From contig NZ_CP077073.1 of NCBI RefSeq assembly GCF_019139535.1, positions 1,187,001 to 1,251,000 on the forward strand: a stretch of DNA of 64,000 nt, read 5' to 3'. The first letter of the stretch is position 1, and every line of letters begins with the position of its first letter. The notes beneath the pieces are model-generated. The model ran no database searches. It was not told the origin of the DNA and saw only the letters and a program-made list of their open reading frames with translations. This document shows, piece after piece, positions 1 through 9,175 of the stretch. Made by a program: the position numbers and the translations under genes. The stretch is from Pseudomonas muyukensis (GTDB lineage: Bacteria; Pseudomonadota; Gammaproteobacteria; Pseudomonadales; Pseudomonadaceae).

Positions 1-736
1 CAGCCAGCACCAGGCCGGCCAGCAATAGTTTGGCGCGGCCGTCGCGGCGCAGGCAGGCCAGCCAGATTGCGGCCAGGGTCATGGCCAGCAGCGGTGTGCG
101 TGAACCTGTGGCAAGGATCAGCACGCCCATCACCGCCAGGGCGCAGCCACTGATCGCCAGTACCCGCAGGTCGCGGCTGGTCATGCACAGCACAAGCCAA
201 TAGATGCTGAAGAAGCCAAACAGATGCGAGCTCAGCAGCGGATTGTCCAGTGCGCCACCCCCGATCAGGCGCTGATCAGTCGGCGGGTGCTGGAAAAAAT
301 CGACCAGCGCCGGCAGGGTGCCGAACAGCGCCACCAGGGCACTGGCCAGTAGCAGCGGTGGCAAGGCTTCCAGGCGGTGGCGCACGAGCAAGGTCATGCC
401 GGCGAACAGCATGAAGATATGCAGCGGGCGCTTGATCAGGCTGGACGTGCCCTCATCGCTGGCGCTCCAGCCCAGGCTGACGATGGCAATCGCGGCGAAC
501 AGCACGAACAGCTGTACCAGTGGCTCGCGCAGCAAAGGCTTGAACTCGCCTGGGCGCAGGCACAGGGCGAGCAGCGTCGGAATGCTGAACAGCGCGTAAT
601 AGAGCTTGTGCTGCACGCTACGTTCGGGGAACAGGAACAGCGCGCTGAGCAGGAAGAACAACCCGGCCGGTAGCAGCCACAGGCTGATCGTATCGAAGAG
701 GCGGTTGGCCCCGGTCTTGACGCAACTCAGATGCAT
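1..736 (-). CDS. waaL: O-antigen ligase / polymerase family protein (WaaL-like), C-terminus beyond window
   Basis: Partial gene: the reading frame opens at an ATG at 736 and runs off the left edge, giving about 245 residues with no stop. The translation is rich in hydrophobic segments (at least five membrane-spanning stretches, for example LPAGLFFLLSALFLF near residue 22) and carries a GSRTPLLA segment of the type seen in the Wzy/WaaL family, which joins O-antigen to lipid A-core at the periplasmic face of the inner membrane. It lies head-to-head with msbA, the lipid A-core flippase, and near hldE and waaA, which fits an LPS role. The ribosome site is weak, so the start is less certain. Polymerase and ligase cannot be told apart from sequence alone. 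Confidence 0.8.
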   Translation of the reverse strand, partial: MHLSCVKTGANRLFDTISLWLLPAGLFFLLSALFLFPERSVQHKLYYALFSIPTLLALCLRPGEFKPLLREPLVQLFVLFAAIAIVSLGWSASDEGTSSLIKRPLHIFMLFAGMTLLVRHRLEALPPLLLASALVALFGTLPALVDFFQHPPTDQRLIGGGALDNPLLSSHLFGFFSIYWLVLCMTSRDLRVLAISGCALAVMGVLILATGSRTPLLAMTLAAIWLACLRRDGRAKLLLAGLVLA

Positions 737-873
737 GGCAAGGAACGACGGTTGAAAAAGGGGCGGCCATGTTAGCGCAAGTTGTCCGGCGGTGCGCTGT
801 CATCTGGCCAGCTTGGATGCAGTTCCGGCGCCTGTGGTAAAGTCTGCGTCCCTCTTTGGATTGCTCACCTGTC

Positions 874-2679
874 ATGACCGAAACCAGCGGCTCCTCGAGC
901 CCTTCGAGCCTGAAGATCTACTTCCGCCTGCTCGGCTACGTGCGGCCTTACATCGGCCTGTTCCTGCTGAGTATCGTGGGCTTTCTGATCTTCGCATCGA
1001 CCCAGCCGATGCTGGGCTACATCCTCAAGTATTTCGTCGACGGGTTGTCCAACCCCGAGGCCAGCCTGTTCCCGAACGTGCCCTACCTGCGCGACCTGCA
1101 ACTGCTGCACACGGTACCGGTGCTGATCATCCTGATCGCCGCCTGGCAGGGGCTGGGCTCCTACCTGGGCAACTATTTCCTGGCCAAGGTCTCGTTGGGG
1201 TTGGTCCATGACCTGCGCGTGCAGTTGTTCAACAACCTGCTGACCTTGCCCAATCGCTACTTCGACCAGAACAACTCCGGGCACCTGATCTCGCGGATCA
1301 CCTTCAACGTGACCATGGTCACCGGCGCGGCCACCGATGCCATCAAGGTGGTCATACGCGAGGGCATGACCGTGGTGTTCCTGTTCGGCTCGCTGCTGCT
1401 GATGAACTGGCGCCTGACCTTGGTGATGGTGGCCATCCTGCCGTTGATCGCCTTCATGGTCGGTCGCGCCAGCAAGAAATTCCGCAAGCAGAGCAAGAAG
1501 ATCCAGGTGGCCATGGGCGATGTCACCCACGTCGCCTCGGAAACCATCCAGGGCTACCGCGTGGTGCGCAGCTTCGGCGGCGAGGTCTACGAGCGCGAGC
1601 GCTTCCTCAAGGCCAGCCAGAGCAACACCGACAAGCAACTGCGCATGACCCGCACCGGCGCCATCTACACGCCGCTGTTGCAACTGGTCATCTACATGGC
1701 CATGGCTATCCTGATGTTCCTGGTGTTGTACCTGCGTGGTGATTCCTCCGCAGGCGACATGGTGGCCTACATCACCCTGGCCGGCTTGCTGCCCAAGCCT
1801 ATTCGCCAGTTGTCCGAGGTCAGCTCGACCATCCAGAAGGGCGTCGCCGGTGCCGAGAGCATCTTCGAGCAGCTGGACGAGCCGCAGGAAGTGGACAAGG
1901 GGACCGTGGAGCGTGATGCGCTGAGCGGCCGTCTCGAGGTGCGCAACCTCAGCTTCACCTACCCGGGCACTGAGCGCCAGGTGCTCAGCGATATCGACTT
2001 CACGGTCGAACCGGGGCAGATGGTGGCACTGGTCGGGCGCTCTGGCAGCGGCAAGTCGACCCTGGCCAGCCTGATTCCGCGCTTCTACCACCACAGCAAG
2101 GGCGAGATTCTGCTCGATGGCGTCGAGGTGGAGGATTTCAAGCTGCTCAACCTGCGCCGGCACATTGCCCAGGTGACCCAGCATGTGACGCTGTTCAGCG
2201 ACACGATTGCTAACAATATCGCCTACGGCGACCTTGCCGGAGCCCCCCGCGAAGCGATCGAAGCCGCGGCCGAGGCGGCTTACGCCAAGGATTTCGTCGA
2301 GCAACTGCCGCACGGTTTCGACACCCAGGTCGGGGAGAACGGCGTGCTGCTGTCCGGTGGCCAGCGCCAGCGCCTGGCAATTGCCCGGGCGCTGCTCAAG
2401 GATGCGCCGCTGCTGATCCTCGACGAGGCCACCTCGGCCCTGGATACTGAGTCCGAACGGCATATCCAGGCGGCTCTCGACCATGTCATGAAGGGCCGTA
2501 CCACCCTGGTCATCGCCCACCGCCTGTCGACCATCGAGAAGGCTGACATGATCCTGGTCATGGATCAGGGGCGCATCGTCGAACGCGGCAACCATGCCAC
2601 GCTGATGGCCCAGAACGGCTACTACGCCCGTCTGCACGCCATGGGCCTGGACGAGCCCGACACCGCCGACGTGACCTGA
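874..2679 (+). CDS. msbA: Lipid A export ATP-binding/permease protein MsbA
   Basis: A 601-residue half-transporter that flips lipid A-core across the inner membrane using ATP. The N-terminal part (about residues 20-320) holds the six-helix ABC exporter membrane domain. The C-terminal nucleotide-binding domain shows Walker [10 protein letters not shown] (about 388-396), signature LSGGQ (about 492-496), Walker B LLILDEAT (about 513-520) and an H-loop histidine in VIAHRL (about 549). The ATG at 874 was chosen over an in-frame TTG at 856 because the protein begins close to the expected family start. Length matches the family. It is followed by a GC hairpin and then hldE on the same strand; waaL is divergent. 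Confidence 0.96.
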   Translation: MTETSGSSSPSSLKIYFRLLGYVRPYIGLFLLSIVGFLIFASTQPMLGYILKYFVDGLSNPEASLFPNVPYLRDLQLLHTVPVLIILIAAWQGLGSYLGNYFLAKVSLGLVHDLRVQLFNNLLTLPNRYFDQNNSGHLISRITFNVTMVTGAATDAIKVVIREGMTVVFLFGSLLLMNWRLTLVMVAILPLIAFMVGRASKKFRKQSKKIQVAMGDVTHVASETIQGYRVVRSFGGEVYERERFLKASQSNTDKQLRMTRTGAIYTPLLQLVIYMAMAILMFLVLYLRGDSSAGDMVAYITLAGLLPKPIRQLSEVSSTIQKGVAGAESIFEQLDEPQEVDKGTVERDALSGRLEVRNLSFTYPGTERQVLSDIDFTVEPGQMVALVGRSGSGKSTLASLIPRFYHHSKGEILLDGVEVEDFKLLNLRRHIAQVTQHVTLFSDTIANNIAYGDLAGAPREAIEAAAEAAYAKDFVEQLPHGFDTQVGENGVLLSGGQRQRLAIARALLKDAPLLILDEATSALDTESERHIQAALDHVMKGRTTLVIAHRLSTIEKADMILVMDQGRIVERGNHATLMAQNGYYARLHAMGLDEPDTADVT

Positions 2680-2691
2680 TACCTGGCAGGG

Positions 2692-2720
2692 CGGCGGCGC
2701 CCTGGATGGCGCCGCCGTTT
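2692..2720 (+). terminator. GC hairpin after msbA, possible terminator
   Basis: A perfect 10-bp stem (2692-2701 with 2708-2717) and a six-base loop lie 12 bases after the msbA stop. Only three T follow, so termination would be weak or partial, and hldE may still be reached from upstream. Confidence 0.5.
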
Positions 2721-2819
2721 CGCCTGTCCCCTCGACAGATGCCTGGGCCGGCGCGCTCAGACGTTTGTTCGCCTGTGCTAATATCCTGCCCCTGTTCACT
2801 TTTCCAATATGGGTTGCCC

Positions 2820-4241
2820 ATGAAGTTGTCCATGCCGCGTTTCGATCAAGCCCCCGTATTGGTGGTCGGCGATGTCATGCTCGACCGCTACTGGCATGGC
2901 GGTACTTCACGTATTTCGCCTGAAGCGCCGGTGCCGGTGGTCAAGGTCGATCAGATCGAGGACCGCCCCGGCGGTGCGGCCAACGTTGCCTTGAACATCG
3001 CCGCCCTCGGCGCCCCGGCGGCGCTGGTTGGCGTCACTGGCCAGGACGAGGCTGCCGACAGCCTTGCCAACAGCCTGCAAGCCGCCGGCGTGCGCTCGAT
3101 CTTCCAGCGCATCGCCCACCAACCGACCATCGTCAAGCTGCGGGTGATGAGCCGTCACCAGCAACTGCTGCGCATCGACTTCGAAGAGCCCTTCGCCACC
3201 GACCCACTGTCGCTGGGCGCCGAGGTCGACGGCCTGCTCGAAGGCGTCAAGGTGCTGGTGCTGTCCGACTACGGCAAGGGGGCGCTGAAGAACCACCAGG
3301 CGCTGATCCAGGCCGCTCGTGCCAAGGGCATCCCGGTGCTGGCCGACCCCAAGGGCAAGGACTTCTCGATCTACCGCGGCGCCAGCCTGATCACCCCGAA
3401 CCTCAGCGAGTTCGAGACCATTGTCGGTCGTTGCGCCGATGAGGCCGAGTTGGTCGGCAAAGGCCTGAAGCTGCTCGAGGAACTGGACCTGGGTGCCTTG
3501 CTGGTGACCCGTGGCGAGCACGGCATGACCCTGCTGCGCACCGGCCATCCGGCCCTGCACCTGCCGGCCCGGGCCCGCGAGGTGTTCGATGTCACCGGTG
3601 CCGGTGACACCGTGATTTCCACCCTCGCCGCCGCCATCGCCGCCGGCGAGGACCTGCCCCACGCGGTGGCCCTGGCCAACCTGGCCGCTGGCATCGTGGT
3701 TGGCAAGCTGGGTACCGCGGCCATCAGCGCGCCCGAGCTGCGCCGGGCGATCCAGCGCGAGGAAGGTTCCGAGCGCGGCGTGCTGGGCCTGGAGCAGTTG
3801 TTGCTGGCCATTGACGATGCCCGCGCGCACAACGAGAAGATTGTCTTCACCAATGGCTGTTTCGACATTCTTCATGCTGGCCATGTCACCTATCTGGAAC
3901 AGGCTCGCGCCCAGGGTGATCGCCTGATCGTCGCGATCAACGACGATGCCTCGGTCAGCCGCTTGAAAGGCCCAGGCCGGCCGATCAACAGCGTCGACCG
4001 GCGCATGGCGGTGCTGGCTGGTCTGGGCGCGGTGGACTGGGTGATCAGCTTCCCCGAGGACACCCCGGAGAACCTGTTGCGCCAGGTGAAACCTGATGTG
4101 CTGGTCAAGGGCGGCGACTACGGCATTGACCAGGTGGTTGGTGCCGATATCGTCAAGGCCTATGGCGGCACGGTGAAGGTGCTGGGCTTGGTGGAAAACA
4201 GCTCGACCACGGCGATCGTCGAGAAGATCCGCAAGCACTGA
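2820..4241 (+). CDS. hldE: Bifunctional heptose 7-phosphate kinase / heptose 1-phosphate adenylyltransferase HldE
   Basis: A 473-residue fusion enzyme making ADP-heptose for the LPS inner core. The N-terminal PfkB/ribokinase domain carries GGAANVALN near residue 58 and the catalytic DVTGAGDT motif (about 257-264). The C-terminal nucleotidyltransferase domain starts near residue 341 ([13 protein letters not shown]) with the HxGH signature at about 351-354. It phosphorylates D-glycero-manno-heptose 7-phosphate and then adenylylates heptose 1-phosphate. The frame is open upstream, but the ATG at 2820 gives the canonical N-terminus. Adjacent msbA supports the LPS role. The 3' side opens into a repeat array. 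Confidence 0.96.
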   Translation: MKLSMPRFDQAPVLVVGDVMLDRYWHGGTSRISPEAPVPVVKVDQIEDRPGGAANVALNIAALGAPAALVGVTGQDEAADSLANSLQAAGVRSIFQRIAHQPTIVKLRVMSRHQQLLRIDFEEPFATDPLSLGAEVDGLLEGVKVLVLSDYGKGALKNHQALIQAARAKGIPVLADPKGKDFSIYRGASLITPNLSEFETIVGRCADEAELVGKGLKLLEELDLGALLVTRGEHGMTLLRTGHPALHLPARAREVFDVTGAGDTVISTLAAAIAAGEDLPHAVALANLAAGIVVGKLGTAAISAPELRRAIQREEGSERGVLGLEQLLLAIDDARAHNEKIVFTNGCFDILHAGHVTYLEQARAQGDRLIVAINDDASVSRLKGPGRPINSVDRRMAVLAGLGAVDWVISFPEDTPENLLRQVKPDVLVKGGDYGIDQVVGADIVKAYGGTVKVLGLVENSSTTAIVEKIRKH

Positions 4242-4260
4242 GGTGGATCATCGTGGTGCC

Positions 4261-4695
4261 TGGCACCGGCTGTGCCGGTGTTCGCCGGCAAGGCCGGCTC
4301 CTACGCCGTCTGTGACCTGCAATGCCCGTAGGAGCCAGCCTTGCTGGCGAACCAGGCACCGCGCGATTCGCCGGCAATGCCGGTGCCCACAGCCCCCATC
4401 GCCCGTAGGAGCCAGCTTGCTGGCGAACCAGGCACCGCGCAATTCGCCGGCAACCCTGCGCCCACAGCACCCATCGCCCGTAGGAGCCAGCCTTGCTGGC
4501 GAACCAGGCGCCGCGTGATTCGCCGGCAATGGCGGCGCCTACAGCACCCACCGCCCGTAGGAGCCAGCTTGCTGGCGAACCAGGCACCGCGCAATTCGCC
4601 GGCAACCCTGCGCCCACAGCACCCATCGCCCGTAGGAGCCAGCCTTGCTGGCGAACCAGGCGCCGCGCTATTGGCCGGCAACCCGGCGCCTACAG
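4261..4695. repeat. Tandem REP-type array, about 76-bp units in a 152-bp higher-order period
   Basis: The gap between hldE and the convergent gene ending at 4690 is filled by palindromic repeats. A unit beginning GTAGGAGCCAGC and running through TTGCTGGCGAACCAGGC starts at 4328, 4405, 4480, 4557 and 4632. Spacings alternate 77, 75, 77, 75, because two slightly different unit types (one or two C before TTGCTGG) alternate, so the true period is 152 bp. A further palindrome at 4261-4302 precedes the array. Short reading frames here are not considered genes. Confidence 0.85.
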
Positions 4696-5643
4696 GACGC
4701 GGGCGAGCAGTTTCTTGGCCTTGTCACTGAACCGCTCCAGGTGCGACGCCGGTTCGCGCTTGCGCTCCACCAGGCCCTGCAGCTTCAGCCAATCCTTCCA
4801 GCGTACCCGCTCATCCCGCACCACCCAGCCATCCTGTGGCGCAAAGCTCTCGGCCAGCCACAGGCCGCGGGTGCTCGCCTGCACCAACTGGTCCTTCTTC
4901 AGGGTGTACAGCTCAGCCAGCGGTTGACCATCCTGCAACGGCATCAGGTACAAATCCGGCCGCTTGCGGTTCAGCCGTGCCACCAGTTGATCGCCTTCGA
5001 GTCGTTCGTCGACATGGAACAGGCTCAGCCCCTTGGCCTCCCGGGGCACCTGCAGGCGCAGGTCGTAGATAAGCTGCAGCGATGCGGTGGGCAGGTGCAC
5101 ATAGGCCCGTGGCCGTTCCAATAGCATCAGGTTGGCGCAGTGCACCGGGCGAGCGGCGCCGGACGCCGGCGTCAGCACGAAGGGCAGGGCTTCGCGATAG
5201 TGCAGCGCGGCAGCGTAGGGCGCCGGCAGCCAGGTGTCGTTGAAGCGCCCGCCCAGCCAGCCCTCCGGGGTTTCCAGCAGGCACTCCTCGGCCACCTCCT
5301 GGATGGCGGTGTGCAGCGGCAGGTTCAACTCGTGGGCAGGCACGTAGCCGGAGATCAGCTTGAGCACCACGTCGCCGCGGTCCTGGCGGCGTTGGCGCAC
5401 CAGCACCCAGTAGTCGCGGCCCTGCCAGTGCAAGGTCAGGCGTACCGACACGCCGAGGTTGGCCAGTTCGACCACGAAGCGCTGCGGGTCGGCCAGCTGG
5501 ATGGCCTTGCGCCGCTGCAGGGTCTGGGCGAAGTTCAGTGGCATGCCGATGCTCTGGTAGCTCAGGCCCTCGGGGCTGGCCTCGACATGCAGGGGCAGGG
5601 TCTTGAAATTGCTCGGATTCTTGCGGATCAGCGTTCGCGGCAC
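4690..5643 (-). CDS. Conserved protein with a degenerate Nudix-like box, function unknown
   Basis: A 317-residue soluble protein starting at a GTG (5643) preceded by a strong AAGGAGG seven bases upstream; longer frames upstream lack such a site. No signal peptide or membrane segment is visible. Residues about 78-121 look like the core of a Nudix hydrolase: a strand YWVLVRQRR, then G99-x5-E105-x9-QEVAEEC (115-121), close to the Nudix pattern but with two extra residues, Gln for the Arg and Leu for the final Gly. This is an inference from pattern only. I believe relatives are sometimes labelled metal ABC transporter ATPase, but no Walker motif is present. It ends within the REP array facing hldE, and an aldo/keto reductase gene lies 37 bases upstream on the same strand. 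Confidence 0.75.
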   Translation of the reverse strand: MPRTLIRKNPSNFKTLPLHVEASPEGLSYQSIGMPLNFAQTLQRRKAIQLADPQRFVVELANLGVSVRLTLHWQGRDYWVLVRQRRQDRGDVVLKLISGYVPAHELNLPLHTAIQEVAEECLLETPEGWLGGRFNDTWLPAPYAAALHYREALPFVLTPASGAARPVHCANLMLLERPRAYVHLPTASLQLIYDLRLQVPREAKGLSLFHVDERLEGDQLVARLNRKRPDLYLMPLQDGQPLAELYTLKKDQLVQASTRGLWLAESFAPQDGWVVRDERVRWKDWLKLQGLVERKREPASHLERFSDKAKKLLARVL

Positions 5644-5680
5644 GAGGCTCCTCCTTGCGTTGACTCCGGGCCCGGGCGGC

Positions 5681-6493
5681 TCAGGGCCGGCCGAGAATAC
5701 GGGCGACGGTGGCCACGTTATGGGCCAGGTGCAGCGGATTGATGGTGCCGACGATGGCACTGCTCACGCCGGGGTGGGCAAACAGCAACTCGAAACTGGC
5801 CTGCACCGGGTCGACCCCGGGCGCCAGGCAGATATGCCCGCTGGCGAGGGCCTTCTTCACCAGGATGGCCTTGCCGTGTTCGGCAGCGTAGTCGAGCACC
5901 GGGCGCTCTGCCTGCTCGTTGAGGTTGTAGGTGACCATGGCGCAATCACCTTGCTCCAGCGCTTTCAGGCCGCCAGCGACGGTCTTGCCGGACAGCCCAT
6001 AGCCGAGGATCTTGCCTTCCTGCTTCAGCGCCGCCAGGGTTTCATACACGCCCTGCTGCTCGAGGATGGCCAGGTCGTTGCCGTCGGAGTGCACCAGCAC
6101 CAGTTCGATACGGTCGGTTTCCAGGCGCTTGAGGCTGCGTTCCACCGATCGGCGGGTATGGGCGGCGCTGAAGTCGAAGTGCGACTGGCCGGCGTCGAAC
6201 TCCTCGCCGACCTTGCTGACGATCACCCACTGCTCGCGCTGGCCGCGCAGCAATGGGCCGAGGCGCTCTTCACTGCGACCATAGGCGGGTGCGGTGTCGA
6301 TCAGGTTGATGCCCAGCTCGCGGGCTTGGGCCAGCAGCAGGCGGGCGGCATCGTCATCGGGGATGGTGAAGCCGTTGGGGTATTTCACCCCCTGGTCGCG
6401 GCCCAGCTTGACCGTGCCCAGGCCCAGTGGCGAAACCCGCAGGCCGGTGCTGCCCAGCGGGCGCTGATGGTCGTGCAGGGTTGGCAGGCTCAT
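5681..6493 (-). CDS. Aldo/keto reductase
   Basis: A 270-residue NADPH-dependent oxidoreductase of the aldo/keto reductase superfamily. The opening LGSTGLRVSPLGLGT is typical of the barrel's first strands. The catalytic tetrad can be read as D66 and Y71 (in DTAPAYGRSEE), K94 (VSKVG) and H135 (VLVHSDG). The start overlaps the stop of the upstream flavoprotein gene by four bases (6490-6493), implying translational coupling and possibly linked substrates. The physiological carbonyl substrate cannot be named from sequence. Confidence 0.9.
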   Translation of the reverse strand: MSLPTLHDHQRPLGSTGLRVSPLGLGTVKLGRDQGVKYPNGFTIPDDDAARLLLAQARELGINLIDTAPAYGRSEERLGPLLRGQREQWVIVSKVGEEFDAGQSHFDFSAAHTRRSVERSLKRLETDRIELVLVHSDGNDLAILEQQGVYETLAALKQEGKILGYGLSGKTVAGGLKALEQGDCAMVTYNLNEQAERPVLDYAAEHGKAILVKKALASGHICLAPGVDPVQASFELLFAHPGVSSAIVGTINPLHLAHNVATVARILGRP

Positions 6494-7665
6494 GGCAGCA
6501 GTTGCTCCCAGGCCGGCACGCCCAGCGCCGGGCGGGGCAGGTCGGCGAGCTGTGCTTGCGCGGCTGGGCGGATGCCATCGCGTTCGAAGCTGGCCAGTAC
6601 GCGGTCGGCGAAGTCCGGCGCCAGGGCCAGCTTGGTCGGCCAGCCCACCAGCAGGCGCTGCTGCTCGGCGAGGAAGGCGTTGTCCGGGCGCGCCAGGCCC
6701 GATTGCGCAGGCTCGGCGCGGTCGATACGCAGGGTGGCCCAGCGCATCTGGCTTTGATCGACCCAAGGCATCAGGCTGGCGACCTCCTTTTGCGCCGCGG
6801 CAATTTGCGCGGCAGGCTCGCGGGCCACGCCATCGGCCTCGGCCAGGTCGCCACCGAGGTACCACACCCACTGGCCGTCGGCCGCCGGGTGGCTGGTCAC
6901 GGTGATGCGCGGCTTGGGCCCGCCCCCCAGGCAATGGGCGTACAGCGGCTTGAGGTTCGGGCCCTTGGCCAGGACCATGTGCAGTGGCCGGCGCTGCATG
7001 GCTGGCTGGTTGAGGCCGAGGGCGCGCAGCAGCGCTTCGGTGCCGCCACCGGCGCTGAGGACGATGCGCTGCGCGCGGATCTGGCGGCCATCGACGATCA
7101 GCCCGACCAGCTCATCGCCTTCGCGCAGCGGCTCGATGCGCTCGCCGGCCAGCAGGCTGTCGCCGGCCAGTTGGGCCAGGTTGGCCAGCAGGCTGGGGAC
7201 GTCGATGACCAGCTCGGCCAGGCGGTAGACCTTGCCCTTGAACGCGCGGTCCTGCAGGGCCGGCGGCAATTGCTCGCCCTTGACCTGGTCGACTCGGCCG
7301 CGCACGGCCTTGCTGGCGAAGAAACTGGTGAGGTTGCCGGCCAGGGTGCCGGGCGACCACAGGTAGTGGGCCTCGGACAACAGGCGGGTGTGGGTGAGGT
7401 CCAGCTCGCCGTTGCCGGCCAGGGCCTCGCGCCAGCGCCGCGGCATGTCGGCGATGGCCTCGGAGGCGCCGGTCAGGGCACCGTGCAGGGCGTACTTGGT
7501 GCCGCCATGGATGATGCCCTGGGACTTGATGGTCTGTTCGCCGCCAAGGCTGGCACGCTCCACCAGCACCGTCGAGTAGCCCTGGCCGCGCAGGCGGGCG
7601 TTGAGCCAGAGGCCTGCGACCCCGGCGCCGACGATCAGCACGTCAGTGGAAATGGCAGATGGCAT
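6490..7665 (-). CDS. FAD-dependent oxidoreductase, D-amino-acid oxidase (DAO) family
   Basis: A 391-residue flavoprotein. The N-terminus has the dinucleotide-binding fingerprint DVLIVGAGVAGLWLNARL (about residues 7-24) followed by an acidic VLVERA strand end, and a second GGG-containing segment near residue 200 (VLSAGGGTEALL) fits the DAO fold. Start ATG 7665 has GAGGTG upstream. No membrane segments are seen. It is translationally coupled to the aldo/keto reductase. It could oxidise an amino- or hydroxy-acid; the substrate is unknown. Confidence 0.85.
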   Translation of the reverse strand: MPSAISTDVLIVGAGVAGLWLNARLRGQGYSTVLVERASLGGEQTIKSQGIIHGGTKYALHGALTGASEAIADMPRRWREALAGNGELDLTHTRLLSEAHYLWSPGTLAGNLTSFFASKAVRGRVDQVKGEQLPPALQDRAFKGKVYRLAELVIDVPSLLANLAQLAGDSLLAGERIEPLREGDELVGLIVDGRQIRAQRIVLSAGGGTEALLRALGLNQPAMQRRPLHMVLAKGPNLKPLYAHCLGGGPKPRITVTSHPAADGQWVWYLGGDLAEADGVAREPAAQIAAAQKEVASLMPWVDQSQMRWATLRIDRAEPAQSGLARPDNAFLAEQQRLLVGWPTKLALAPDFADRVLASFERDGIRPAAQAQLADLPRPALGVPAWEQLLP

Positions 7666-7733
7666 GCGGGCACCTCGAAAGCTGGGACAGGTGCGCAGTA
7701 TACCGCGTCGGGCCGGCATGGGCTTGGCGATCC

Positions 7734-7782
7734 TGGGGCCGATGCGCAGCCCTTTCGCGACACAAGGCCGCTCCTGCAGGGA
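7734..7782. repeat. Single REP-type palindromic element
   Basis: Contains CCTTTCGCGACACAAGGCCG, the same core found in several other gaps of this window (10.5, 14.3, 18.6, 26.1 and 29.0 kb). It lies between the flavoprotein start and the emrE stop. Confidence 0.7.
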
Positions 7783-7824
7783 CCGCCAAGGCCTCAGATC
7801 GGCCGCAAAATCCTCAGGGGAGCA

Positions 7825-8157
7825 TCAATGCCCGGCAGTATTGGAAAACACCTGGATCACCACCACGCCGCCAACGATCATGGCCATGCCCAGCATCGCC
7901 GGCACATCCAGCTTCTGCCCGTAGATCACCAGCGCCGCCACGCTGATCAGCACGATTCCCAGGCCCGACCAGATGGCATAGGCGATGCCCACCGGGATGC
8001 TGCGCACCACCAGGGTCAGCATCCAGAACGCCACGCCATAGCCGCACACCATCAGCAGCAGTGGCAAGGGTGTGCTCAAGCCCTTGACCGCCTTCATGGA
8101 CGCCGTGGCGATGACTTCGGCACAGATGGCGATGGCGAGATAGGTATAGGCGTTCAT
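7825..8157 (-). CDS. emrE: Small multidrug resistance efflux protein, EmrE type
   Basis: A 110-residue four-helix inner-membrane antiporter that exchanges protons for lipophilic cations as a dual-topology dimer. The proton and substrate residue E14 is present (AICAEVIATASMK), as is W63 in the AYAIWSGLGIVLIS segment, both at exactly the EmrE positions, which separates it from the SugE/Gdx subgroup. The start at 8157 gives the canonical N-terminus. A LysR-type regulator gene is divergent, with an operator-like palindrome in the 89-base gap, so it is the likely controller. Confidence 0.9.
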   Translation of the reverse strand: MNAYTYLAIAICAEVIATASMKAVKGLSTPLPLLLMVCGYGVAFWMLTLVVRSIPVGIAYAIWSGLGIVLISVAALVIYGQKLDVPAMLGMAMIVGGVVVIQVFSNTAGH

Positions 8158-8220
8158 GGTGCGGGTCCTCCGTTGCTGGTCGGGCATTCTAGGGGATCCC
8201 TGGATGCGGTAAAGTCATTT

Positions 8221-8241
8221 CCTATCTGTAATGGAGATAGG
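8221..8241. promoter_or_regulatory. LysR-type operator candidate (perfect 7-7-7 palindrome)
   Basis: CCTATCT, seven spacer bases, then AGATAGG form a perfect inverted repeat that contains the classical ATC-N9-GAT LysR box (8224-8238). It sits between emrE and the divergent regulator and ends five bases before the regulator's ATG, overlapping its ribosome site, so binding there could also block its own translation or transcription. Confidence 0.65.
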
Positions 8242-8246
8242 TGGCC

Positions 8247-9137
8247 ATGGCCGAGCAGTGGAATCTGGAGCAGCTTCGTCTATTCGTGCGCACCGCCGAG
8301 CTGCGTTCGTTCTCGGCCGTGGCCCGTGAGCAGCGCAAGGCGCAGTCGGCGGTGAGCAATGCCATCGCGCTGCTCGAGGCCGACCTGGGCGTGACCCTGT
8401 TCGAGCGCAGCAGCGGCCGCCAGCCACGCTTGACCGAGCGCGGCGGCGCGCTGCTCGAGGATGCCCGCGAGCTGCTGCGCCAGTGCGAGCGCCTGGACGG
8501 TCGCGCGCTGGCGTTGATGCGGGGCCAGGAGGCCCTGCTGCGGGTGGCCCAGGATGAAGCCATGCCTTACCAGCCGGTGATCGACAGCCTCGACGAACTC
8601 GCCGCGCGCTATCCGTACCTGGAAGTGCAACTGGCCAGCGGCGCCCAGGGCGATGTGGCGCGCAAGCTGGTGGAGCGGCGCGCCGACCTGGGCTTGTTCT
8701 TTCACCACGAGCGCATTCCGGCTTCGCTGGAGCGGCGCGCCCTGGGCAGCGTGGAAATGGTCACGGTCTGCGCCATCGACCATCCCCTGGCGCACCTGGC
8801 CAAGGTCACTCGCCAGCAACTGGCACGCCACAGGCAACTGTTGATCACCCCGCAGCAGAGCGGTTACCCCGGTGGCGAGGCGATCAGCCCGCAGGTCTGG
8901 CGCTGCGACAGCTTCTACGCCATGGCCGAGCTGCTCATGCGGGGCCTGGGCTGGGCCTGGCTGCCACGGCATGTGGTGCAGTACCCCACCTACCAGACCC
9001 AGATGGTCGAGCTCGACAGCGAGTGGCGCCCGCCGGCATTGGTGGCGGAACTGGCCTGGCGTCGAGACGAACCCCTGGGCCCGGCGGCGCAGTGGCTGGC
9101 CGAGCGCTTCGCCATGCACCTGCGCGCGATCGGCTGA
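8247..9137 (+). CDS. LysR family transcriptional regulator
   Basis: A 296-residue LysR-type regulator. The N-terminal winged helix-turn-helix is clear (LEQLRLFVRTAELRSFSAVA, then a recognition helix around AQSAVSNAIALLE, residues about 30-45). The C-terminal part is the periplasmic-binding-like effector domain. An in-frame GTG at 8241 exists, but ATG 8247 was preferred by spacing from GGAGATAGG. It is divergent from emrE and adjacent to waaA. The inducer is unknown. Confidence 0.9.
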   Translation: MAEQWNLEQLRLFVRTAELRSFSAVAREQRKAQSAVSNAIALLEADLGVTLFERSSGRQPRLTERGGALLEDARELLRQCERLDGRALALMRGQEALLRVAQDEAMPYQPVIDSLDELAARYPYLEVQLASGAQGDVARKLVERRADLGLFFHHERIPASLERRALGSVEMVTVCAIDHPLAHLAKVTRQQLARHRQLLITPQQSGYPGGEAISPQVWRCDSFYAMAELLMRGLGWAWLPRHVVQYPTYQTQMVELDSEWRPPALVAELAWRRDEPLGPAAQWLAERFAMHLRAIG

Positions 9138-9175
9138 CAGGCCTTTTCATCCAGTTCCTAGTAAACTCCGCCGCC

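Noticed and set aside
4328..4660. Regular repeats that might be a CRISPR array
   Set aside because: The spaced segments are themselves repeated and palindromic, the units are REP-like, and there are no unique spacers or cas genes.
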